This document shows positions 11,291-19,367 of a stretch of 32,312 bases of DNA, piece after piece. Source of the stretch: Porogramme epimiltina (lineage: Eukaryota; Basidiomycota; Agaricomycetes; Polyporales; Polyporaceae). The position numbers and the translations under genes are program-made. Under the pieces are notes generated by a model. It did not search any database. It was not told the origin of the DNA and saw nothing but the letters and a program-made list of their open reading frames with translations. The DNA is taken from positions 1 to 32,312 of the forward strand of contig FTLJ01000520.1 of assembly GCA_900155495.1 (NCBI GenBank), given 5' to 3'. Each line of letters starts with the position of its first letter. Position 1 is the stretch's first letter.

Positions 11291-11507
11291 GGGCCGGACG
11301 TCGTCGTCGCCATACTGCGTTAGCAGTGTGAGCGATGTTCACCGGAAATTCCCATGGCCTCAGCACCTTGAGCTTCTGTGCCCGCCGGAGCCCCGCACCT
11401 GAAGGAGGTGAGTCAGCATGCTGAAGGGATCTCTAAAGACGTGCACTGCAGATTATCAAGACTGAAGAGACACACATACGAGTATTGATAGAAGTTGATT
11501 GAGAAAT

Positions 11508-11541
11508 GGAACGCGGACTCAGGCTCAGGAGTCCGCGTTCC
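11508..11541. repeat. perfect 13-bp hairpin with 8-nt loop
   Basis: Arms GGAACGCGGACTC (11508-11520) and GAGTCCGCGTTCC (11529-11541) are exact reverse complements around the loop AGGCTCAG. The GC-rich stem would be very stable in DNA or RNA. It lies about 285 bases upstream of the MDR copy 1 start, so it could be a transcription-factor dyad, a structured small RNA or a remnant of a mobile element's inverted repeat; nothing seen decides between these. Confidence 0.7.
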
Positions 11542-12005
11542 CATGCCGGAGCCAAAACTCTCCATTGTTGACGGTATCTGTAGAACACTATTCAAGGCCT
11601 GAAATGGTGTTGTCAGCTAAACAAGAGCTTAGAAGGCCTACGGAGAAGGTAGGGTATGAGCAGACAGCTGCTCATGCAGCTGACTTTCCTCGTCCGAAGC
11701 TTAGGGTTTCTCGGCTCTGTGCCACTCTGGTACACTACCACGGCTAGCCCTGTGAGGAGTCAGCCTAGAATACTGTGCTGGGTCTGCTGCGATGAGCGTA
11801 GACCGCCTAGAGCTACAGCTGAAGGGGTTGAGAAGCATCCTGTGTGGGCCAGCGTGAGTTAGGCGTATATAGAAGAGATTTGGGGGTAGGACTTTTTGAA
11901 GTTCACATTAAACCTTGAAACAGTGCCCGACAGTGCCGTCAAGACGAACCCAATGCTTGAATAAAATCTGCTATAGACATACCTACAATGTTGGGCTTTA
12001 GACAT

Positions 12006-12114
12006 GGCAAGATGGCCGAGCGGTCCAAGGCGTGTGACTCAAGCGAAAGCTTGCCTGCTCCTGCGGGTTTCTCATCTGGGTATCCAGGCGTGGGTTCAAA
12101 TCCCACTCTTGTCA
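12006..12114 (+). tRNA. tRNA-Leu (anticodon CAA) with 25-nt intron
   Basis: The acceptor stem GGCAAGA (12006-12012) pairs with TCTTGTC (12107-12113; one G-U), with discriminator A at 12114. The D arm reads GCC...GGC with the loop GAGCGGTCCAA. The anticodon CAA is at 12040-12042. A long variable arm (CTGG GTAT CCAG) marks a class II tRNA, and the T arm is GTGGG TTCAAAT CCCAC. The intron is best placed at 12044-12068, directly after position 37; it contains CTTG, which can pair with the anticodon as in other eukaryotic tRNA-Leu(CAA) precursors. The anticodon stem has one T-T mismatch under this fold. A T-run follows. Confidence 0.92.
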
Positions 12115-12116
12115 AC

Positions 12117-12122
12117 TTTTTT
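12117..12122 (+). terminator. RNA polymerase III terminator of tRNA-Leu
   Basis: Six consecutive T residues begin three bases after the end of the tRNA, the standard pol III termination signal. Confidence 0.85.
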
Positions 12123-12278
12123 CTGCTGCTTGAGCTCAGTGGCCACGGCAGGCCGCGTGATTCGCCGCAGCCGGGAGGCGCGGGCGGACCGGAGCAAGTG
12201 ACGACATGACCTCGTCCGGGTTGATGGTCCCGCTCAGACTGGCCCGCATCTGCTCAGCTCCAGTCCCGAACCTTGCCG

Positions 12279-12286
12279 CATAAAAA
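12279..12286 (+). promoter_or_regulatory. TATA-like element of GAL1
   Basis: CATAAAAA lies about 52 bases upstream of the GAL1 start codon and is followed by a CT-rich leader ending in CACC before ATG. Spacing and composition suit a core promoter. No clear CGG-N11-CCG (Gal4-type) site was seen in the short space after the tRNA gene. Confidence 0.4.
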
Positions 12287-12337
12287 TCCATCGATGTCTC
12301 TCGACTCGGACTCTCTTCTTCCCCTTGCACCTTCACC

Positions 12338-14510
12338 ATGGCGGCCCAGCTCCCCATCCCCGTCTTTACATCTCTCGATCAAGCGATACCTGATGTGAAG
12401 ACTGCTCTGACCCAGGTGTACGACCGAAATCGCTGCCTCTCGCCTGGCTGGACTCACAGGCTTCTTTCAGCAAACGGTATGGTGATCTCGTTGAAGAGTA
12501 CGAGAGGCGGTTTGGCCACAAACCTTCTTATATCGCCCGTGCGCCGGGAAGAGTAAAGTGAGTACGCACCATCTCAATGAAACCCGTCCCTCGTTGAACG
12601 GATGGGTGCACACCAGCCTTATCGGCGAGCACATCGACTATGTCCTCTTTGGTGCTTTCCCCGCCGCCATCGAACGCGACATCCTCATTGCATGTGGACC
12701 CTCTAAGTCTTCTGCGTCCGCCGCCCCCGAGCCGTCCAGTCCTGGAGGCGTAAACGCACAGAATCTTGACCCGAAGTACAAACCTCAGGTATTCACCCCA
12801 ATGCTCAAGTCTGCCGGTCCGACAGCTGCAGAGGAGGCCGACGCGTCTGCCACAGTACATGCGGAGCCTTGGCACTTGGACATTGACACACGCGAGCTGA
12901 GATGGGAGAGCTATGTGAAGGCCGGATACTATGTAAGTTCGGTCTATTCTGTCCCTCCATCCCCAGCCCACAAGACTAGGCCTCGATGCGTATCCCATCA
13001 GGGCTGAGAGTGCATATGTGACAAGTTGGCTTACTTTCAGTGTTTAATAGGGTGTCTTGAACCGATTCTTCCCTTCGGCCGCTAGTGCCACCCCGCAAGA
13101 GCACCCTGTCCCTGTCGACTTGCTTTTCACTGGTTCTGTTCCGTCCGGGTCAGGACTTTCGTCCAGGTAAGTTTGTTCCAGGTGCTGGTTGAGCAGCGCT
13201 TAGCGATACGTTGCAGTGCAGCAATGGTAGTCTCGTCGACTCTAGCATTCTTGGCTGTCAACGGCAAGGTTGAGGGACTTTCCAAGGGGCAACTGGTAGA
13301 GATGGCGATGCAGAACGAGAAGCGAGTAGGCGTTAACAGTGGCGGGTGAGTAACGAAACTACCGGAACGTCGTGTTGCTCCTGATTCAAATGCTCAGCAT
13401 GGACCAGGCTGCGTCCGTGATCTGCACGCCTCACTCGGCAATCTATGTGACCTTCTACCCCGCCCTTGCTGCTGAGCCGATACCGCTCCCTACGCCCCGC
13501 ACCACTCCCAAGGGGGTCTTCGTTTGTGCCAACTCGCTTGTAGTGAGCGACAAGGTTGTTAGTGAGTGCTACTTTCTGCATCCATAAGACTGTTTCTCAA
13601 CATGAGTGTCCGAAACCTCGTAGGCGCGAAATACCACTACAACCTGCGCGTCGTAGAGACCCTCGTCGGTGCCAGGGTGCTTGCGAATCGCCTTGGTATC
13701 TCACTGGACCCGTCTCAGCGTCCCACATTCCGCGTGATCCTCTCTCAATGGCTAGACGTACCAGAATCGACCCTCGACGCAGACAATCTGAAGGCCGGCA
13801 TCGAAAGATTCCTCCCGGAGGTTGAAAAGTTGCGACCCCCACGAGAGGGACGTGATGCAGGGGAAGAGGGGTTGACGATGCAGGAGATGATTGAGTGGAG
13901 TGGGCTCTCTCCCGAGCAGTTCAACCAGGTGTATCTCTCTTGGGTTGAAGGTACGTTTTCCCATCTCACTCTGTACCTCTATCCCTTATAAACGATCCCT
14001 CACACACAGTCGAGGCGGAGTACTTCCAACTATACAAGCGCGCGAGGCACGTCTTCACGGAGGCTCTCCGAGTGATCGAGTTCCGGGAGGTCTGCCTCCG
14101 CGCGCAAGCCGTCCCAGATGGTTCACCCGTACCAGAAGGCACTCTCGCGGCGCTTGGTGGGCTCATGGACGCGTCGCATGAGAGCTGCGCGACGCTCTAC
14201 GACTGTTCGTGCCCGGAAGTCGACGAGCTCGTACGAATCGCTAAGGGGGCGGGCGCGTATGGCAGTCGCGTGACGGGTGCGGGATGGGGTGGATGCACGG
14301 TCTCGCTCGTCGCGGAGGATAAGGTGGAGGAGTTCATCGAGGCTGTGAAGGCGAAGTATGCGCCGTATAAGGGTCTATCGGAGGCACAGCTCCGGGAGGC
14401 GATCTTTGCTACCAAGCCGAGCACTGGAGCTTTCGGTGAGTCTGGTCATTGCGAAGATGAGTACATCATTGACGCTTTGAACTTGTGTAGTCCTCAAGCT
14501 GGATGATTAG
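12338..14510 (+). CDS. GAL1: galactokinase
   Basis: Phosphorylates galactose to galactose-1-phosphate with ATP, the first committed step of the cytosolic Leloir pathway. Exons: 12338-12417, 12471-12557, 12617-12932, 13051-13166, 13217-13345, 13398-13561, 13624-13950, 14010-14435 and 14491-14510, giving 554 aa. GHMP-kinase hallmarks are intact: the galactokinase signature GRVNLIGEHIDY (split by intron 2), the ATP-binding PSGSGLSSSAA (split by intron 4), VGVNSGGMDQAAS, AKYHYNLRVVETLV, and the C-terminal TGAGWGGCTV. The start codon is in CACCATGG context. Intron 1 has an alternative: donor 12416 with acceptor 12459 gives ASFS instead of V at the junction and 557 aa, but that intron would be only 44 nt. 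The inserted stretch around residues 85-140 (Ser/Pro-rich) is less conserved. No other Leloir gene is in the window. Confidence 0.95.
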
Positions 14511-14678
14511 AAGGCAGTACTGTATCATAAGCGAATGTACAAGCAAATGTCGTTTGTGTACGATGGATTTTAGAAACTACCACAACCGCGTGATCCGTGA
14601 GTCGGTCCATTACAATCGTGTACGAATGTCCATGTACAACGCTTTTAATCAGGCTAACGTATTCCTCGTTAGTCGTAA

Positions 14679-16052
14679 TCATGAAGGAACGGGAGTCTTG
14701 GATATAGATCGTGAACTCCTGTCGAAAGCCACGAACCACCCGTGGTATGCCTCCTCCGCATCCTCGAACAACATCTGCAAAAGCTCCCTCTCCTCCTGGC
14801 TCAACGTGGTCAAATTCCAATCCCCTTCCGAAAATTTCAGGCCCTGCTTGGTGGAGAGCTTGTGAGCGACGACCGCCTTCCATTGCTGCCACACAGTCGT
14901 GTCGTTGGGGATCAACTCGTTGAGCAGTTTGAGAGGGTTCCCGATCGGCGCCTCCGGTTGGAGGGACAAGCACGCGAACACGGCCATCGCAGTCCGCGAC
15001 CCGAGCGTGAACTTGCGCAAGTCGTTCCGCGCGATCGGGAGCACGTCCTCGAGTAGGATGTCCGTCTGCACGTCCTCCTTGTCGAGCGACGACAGGTACG
15101 TGTTGTACGCCCACGATATCATGATCGACGCGACGAACATGAGCTGCCCGAAGAGCGTGCCCTGCGGGATGAGCAGCAACTGCACGAGGAACTGCGCCGT
15201 GAGCAGAACCGAGCAGTGCCCGATCGCGCCGTACGCGGGGGCGCCCGCGTACTCGAGCACGAACCGCCCGCGCGTGAGCGAGCTGACCGCAGCCTCGTCC
15301 CCGCGCAGCACGATCACGCCCCCGTCCCGCTCGAGCAGCACGCCGTCCCCGGGTGGCGCGCCGCGCGCGGGCGTGTGGTGCTCGAACGTAAGCTTGCCCG
15401 CCCCGATCACGACGCTCGCGACGCCGCCTGCGATCATGCCGAACGCGATGCTCACGAAGCACCACCAGTCCTGCGCGAGCGCGCACAGGACAGTGGCCGC
15501 GACGCTCGCGGCGATAGGCAGCGCGGCGAAGAGCCAGGCGCGCCCTCGGATACGCTGGGGGCGCAGGACCGAGGGCGGCGCGTGGGGGAGGTCGATCACG
15601 GTTACGCTGGCGGGTGTCGTACGGCGCCCTTTGACGTTATTGGCGGTAGGCGTGTCGCGCGCGCGGCGCGCGAGGAGGTACGCGAGGTGGCCCGTGCGGG
15701 GAATGTTCGAGCCGGAGCGTGCGGCGAGAAACGGCGGGCCCACCTGGCCGTCAAGCCCGAAGAGCTCCGCGGGGTCGCGCTTGGGGCCAGGGAAGAGACC
15801 GTCCCAGAAGCGCGAGTTGGCGAGCTGGCCGTACTGTTTTGCGATCTCGTAGCTGCCCGGAGCGTTGTACCACCCGCACCAGCGGCGCAGCGCGAAGAGG
15901 TGGACGGTCGCCATGCCCGCGACGGCGCCGTCACCGCCGAAAAAACCAGCGACGCCGAGGGAGTCGAGGGCGAAGGAAGAGCCATTGAGGGGTGGGTCGA
16001 TGATGGGATCGGATCGTGAAGCCAGCTGGATGAGGTGCGAGATGGCGGGCAT
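14679..16052 (-). CDS. multi-pass membrane protein of unknown function
   Basis: An intronless 457-residue frame that converges with GAL1. Hydrophobic segments at about residues 172-193, 196-217 and two in 278-318 look like transmembrane helices; residues 351-365 are weaker. The N-terminal third is soluble-looking with a Gly-rich hydrophobic patch (30-55) and conserved-looking Trp/Tyr positions (RRWCGWYNAPGSYEIAKQYG). The C-terminus is soluble with the acidic stretch LSQEERELLQMLFEDAEEA. I do not recognise a family; its length, charge distribution and helix pattern make it a real gene, probably restricted to Agaricomycetes (inference). No catalytic motif or signal peptide is evident. Start at 16052 is the first ATG of the frame; a T-rich TTTAAAAA element lies about 100 bases upstream. 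Confidence 0.75.
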   Translation of the reverse strand: MPAISHLIQLASRSDPIIDPPLNGSSFALDSLGVAGFFGGDGAVAGMATVHLFALRRWCGWYNAPGSYEIAKQYGQLANSRFWDGLFPGPKRDPAELFGLDGQVGPPFLAARSGSNIPRTGHLAYLLARRARDTPTANNVKGRRTTPASVTVIDLPHAPPSVLRPQRIRGRAWLFAALPIAASVAATVLCALAQDWWCFVSIAFGMIAGGVASVVIGAGKLTFEHHTPARGAPPGDGVLLERDGGVIVLRGDEAAVSSLTRGRFVLEYAGAPAYGAIGHCSVLLTAQFLVQLLLIPQGTLFGQLMFVASIMISWAYNTYLSSLDKEDVQTDILLEDVLPIARNDLRKFTLGSRTAMAVFACLSLQPEAPIGNPLKLLNELIPNDTTVWQQWKAVVAHKLSTKQGLKFSEGDWNLTTLSQEERELLQMLFEDAEEAYHGWFVAFDRSSRSISKTPVPS

Positions 16053-16204
16053 TTTGGGTCGTGAAGCACGTGAAGAATTTTAACGGGGCCGTTCAGTGAG
16101 CGTAGATGCAGAGACAGGTGAAGGGCCATGGATGGCCGGTTACCGACCTTTTTAAATCCAGGACAAAGTTCGAATACTCCGGACTCCGGAGCATTGTGGT
16201 CTAG

Positions 16205-16663
16205 CTACTGTCCACGGGGAAGCACCGCGCGCGCGGAGCGCCTCGTGGTAACAATGTGCAACGTATCCAGTGGATCGGCAGATGAAAGCAGACTTGGCGA
16301 CAGTTCGCAGCCTACTGGCCCCCAGGTATAGGTGGCGGTGCGCCGCATATACCGCTCCGATTCCGCAATGCACTGCTCCGTGGTTTGTACCACAGCTTGT
16401 GGCTCCATGAGAGAATTAGCTGGGACGGTTATAGCAAAGTGCATATTGTAGTTGTTGACCTTCAGATAATAGAGGGGACGGACCTCGCACCCAATCATCA
16501 TTTCATAGACCTCGGGCCGGGAAGCGAAGCTGATGGGAGGCAAGGCGGCGACGTAGGATGTAATAACAAGCTCGAGAGACGCTGGGAACTTGACAAAAGA
16601 ATCTGTGGGCACATACACCGCCGCGGCGTGGATTGGCAATAGGGACATCGTGCACGCCCTCAT
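16205..16663 (-). CDS. doubtful small hypothetical ORF
   Basis: A 152-codon frame between the HET gene and the membrane-protein gene, on the same strand as both. Its translation is not low-complexity and has a balanced residue mix, with a second Met at codon 6 that could be the real start. There is no recognised motif, no obvious promoter and no splice extension that I could defend. It could be a short lineage-specific gene, part of a UTR, or chance. Confidence 0.3.
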   Translation of the reverse strand: MRACTMSLLPIHAAAVYVPTDSFVKFPASLELVITSYVAALPPISFASRPEVYEMMIGCEVRPLYYLKVNNYNMHFAITVPANSLMEPQAVVQTTEQCIAESERYMRRTATYTWGPVGCELSPSLLSSADPLDTLHIVTTRRSARAVLPRGQ

Positions 16664-16715
16664 CAGTAAGTATACTACTAGCTACACAAATACATCACAA
16701 ATCGGGCGCGCTACT

Positions 16716-18669
16716 TTAAGCGATACATAATTGTTCTCCTTGGAAGACCCCTCCTCCCTCGAGGCCGACATATTCGGATATCATACCCAGTCCTCTGACA
16801 CAGCCAACGCATCGGTGGACACCATCCGCGTCTTTGTCTTCCAGGATCATTGAGTTCGCAGTCATGACAGTCGGCGGCGAGAACATCTTTGGGCGAGTAA
16901 CGAATGGCTGGAAGAGAAGCCGCCCACGCAACTTCCCGCCGGCTGTTTCTCGCCGGTGTCCATCGGCGTCTGCAGGTGGATCCGTGCCGTTCCCACTTAC
17001 AAGGAGGACGCTGCCTTCCGCAAGGAGCACAGTACTGAAGGTTATATCAACTCTTGACTGTCCACGCCGGAGAAAGCGAAGCGCGCGTGCGATGTGCGTC
17101 AATCGTCCAGGTACTTCGGCGAGGATTTGGGTTACTAGGAGCGAAAGATCTCCTTGAATAGGTTCCGGCTGCAGGATATAGTCCTCGTGTTCCAGGAGGT
17201 ACCCCAGGACTACGCGCGCATGATGAGCGGCTGAGAGGCTTCCTCCCTCTGCTACGTTCACTGTGGCGATGAGCAGGTCGCGGAGTAGCTGTGCGTCTAG
17301 GGCGTGTGTCCAGCGAGCGTGTACGGAGGGGGACAGAGACACAAGGTGCACGGAACCATCCATGGATACGTGAAGGCCCTCATTGTCGCGCCAAAGACGC
17401 CACTCGTGCTCTTGGTCAATGCGCGCGAGGACTCCGCGAGCGAGGAGACCGGAGGGGGTGACAGCCAGATCAGGGTCGTGTGCAACATCATAGTCTTTTG
17501 GAATCCACCACTCTGCGGTTTGATCACCCCTGAGAGGCGCACCGGCCCATCCAAACCCGCGTTTCCCTTGAAAAGGATTGTTGGGGATGTGGTTGAGGAG
17601 GAGCATCGAGGCGTCGCGACGCGTGATCGAAGTGACATTGGCCATCTTCAACACGTTGAGGCGGACATTCTCCACATGTTCAGGGATTGGAGGAGCGGTG
17701 TCGAATGAGAACGCATTAGGGCGGTCCCTGAATAGGAATACGTAGCGCAGGATGTTGAAAATGAGCGACACTTTGTCGTATTCGTCGCTGCATCCTAGAT
17801 GATGCACGATCCCGAGTGCCCATGCCGTCGTCTTGACTAGTACAGCATCGGGAACACTTCCGCGCGCCTGGCTGAAGACGGGGATCGAGGCGTCTGTGTT
17901 TCGCGCGATGTCAAGACAGGTCCAGAGGGTGTCTACGATCAGTCCGTGAGCAATGCTTGGATTGCCAGTGTCTTGCAGGTAGAGGGTAGCTTTACAGCTG
18001 AGGACGAGTTCTTGAGAGCACCATGCGCGCTCGAACCATCTTGCGGAGATTATGCGGCGAAGGAGGGAGACAGATCGTGGAGTAGAGCGAAAACCAGAAA
18101 CGAGGAGGGTAAGCTCTTCTGTGGACAACGAGATGTCTTCAAGGATTATGAATGTCGTGTGCGCACGCGCATAGATGTGTTGGAGGATTGCAACTTGGGC
18201 CGCCGTCTCCTCCCTATCCCTCTGGTTGATGCAGTGGTAATCGATCCAAACGGCGCATCTGTTTCCCCCCAAGCTTGAGTTGTAGGCATCGACGGTGTGT
18301 GCCATAAACTGGGAGAAGTGCTCGGAGATAACAGGGCCATGGGAGGTCTGGATCGTGGTCCTTAACTTGCTCGCACCTATTCTCTCAAAACCGCTCTTAG
18401 CGGGCCAGCAGTAGCTGATCGCAATGTAGGGCTGTCCTGTGTAGGGTACTAGCTCATAGGGTTTGCCGGAATCATGGGATATGAGGACGCGCAAGGGCAA
18501 GCCCTGCAAGTTTTGGGTTCCTGGTGTCCCTTCGCAAGCCTGCCGTAGGTGGAGTTAGAGAATCCAGATAGACGGTGAGGAATTGCAGGGGTACACGTAC
18601 ATTTATAGTGTCTGCCAGAGAGAAAGTGTCGTAGGGGCCGGAGGAAGACCCAGAATGTAAAGACGCCAT
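16716..18669 (-). CDS. HET-domain (heterokaryon incompatibility) protein
   Basis: Two exons, 18669-18601 and 18503-16716, give 618 residues; the 97-nt intron uses donor GTACGT and acceptor CTTGCAG in phase 0. The N-terminal half carries HET-domain blocks in order: YIAISYCW (about 49-56), AVWIDYHCINQRD (about 107-119) with the following QV...IYARA helix, and ARWFERAWCSQELVLS (about 177-192). HET domains in other fungi (het-c/het-e/tol systems) trigger cell death when unlike nuclei meet; here the domain has no NACHT or WD40 partner, and residues about 250-618 match nothing I recognise. An upstream in-frame ATG at 18711 would add 14 residues. The gene is divergent from ATM1. Involvement in self/non-self recognition is inference from the domain. 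Confidence 0.87.
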
Positions 18670-19367
18670 CCTGTTCAATGAACAGTCTGGAGGATTATCC
18701 GTGAGGGGCAAAAACGGGATATCCAGCAGATCTAAGTTGCCGCTGGGTGTTGACCGCAGTCAATGAACTCAATACCGTGGTCCATGTGACTCTAGGGTTC
18801 GAGAAGCTGGGGCTATGGGAGAAGTAAGAAGAACGAGCTACATCGACCCACGAGTGACGGCTTCAGAAATCGCCCAGTGCGGTGAAACGCACTATCCGTA
18901 AGTGTGACTCAGCTGTCGAACCCGCGGTTAGAGTATAGGGAGCAGGTTAGCTGATGCGCGCGGGCAGATTGACGTTGTGCTCGCCACTGGTCAGATTCGT
19001 AGCCGAGTAACTTTGGGCAGATAATGGTGAGCTCGCACAAAAGGAGGTGTAGAACGGTGGCAAGCACATTCGCGTATTCACCCACTCGTTCAACGAAGGT
19101 CCAAGAGATTGAGGACAAATCGAACTGGATCGACTCTTCGTGCCATGGGCGGCTCATTGGAGCCGTGTCGGCCGACCTGGGCGATAGGATAGATCCATGT
19201 TATCTGATAAGATGACTCGGGTCACCTTCCCGATCCGAGGCACGCCAGGTGCGCTCATATTTCCGACGGCGCACGACATGGCTGCTCTCCACCAGTACTT
19301 CCCCCCTCCTACTCCCTTGTCTCTGGGACGGCCTATGCTCGACTACGCTCGAACAGAGCTAATCTAG
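18670..19367. other. divergent promoter region, HET gene / ATM1
   Basis: About 0.7 kb between two divergently transcribed genes. It should hold both promoters, but no clear TATA box or named motif was found. The longest open frame (18909-19157, minus) shows no domain and is treated as chance. Confidence 0.5.

Larger units (their letters stand above)
11225..12005. other. intergenic region between MDR copy 1 and tRNA-Leu
   Basis: Apart from the TATA-like box and a perfect hairpin at 11508-11541, nothing is recognised. It is less GC-rich than the surrounding genes and the short open frames lack domain character. It should carry the promoter of the minus-strand reductase and the upstream flank of the tRNA gene. 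Confidence 0.5.

Noticed and set aside
9792..14510. Idea that MDR copy 1 and GAL1 with neighbours form a biosynthetic gene cluster
   Set aside because: No synthase, P450, transferase or cluster regulator is present; genes between the two reductases are housekeeping or unrelated.
18909..19157. 82-codon minus-strand frame between the HET gene and ATM1
   Set aside because: No motif, no splice extension, and it lies in the shared promoter region.
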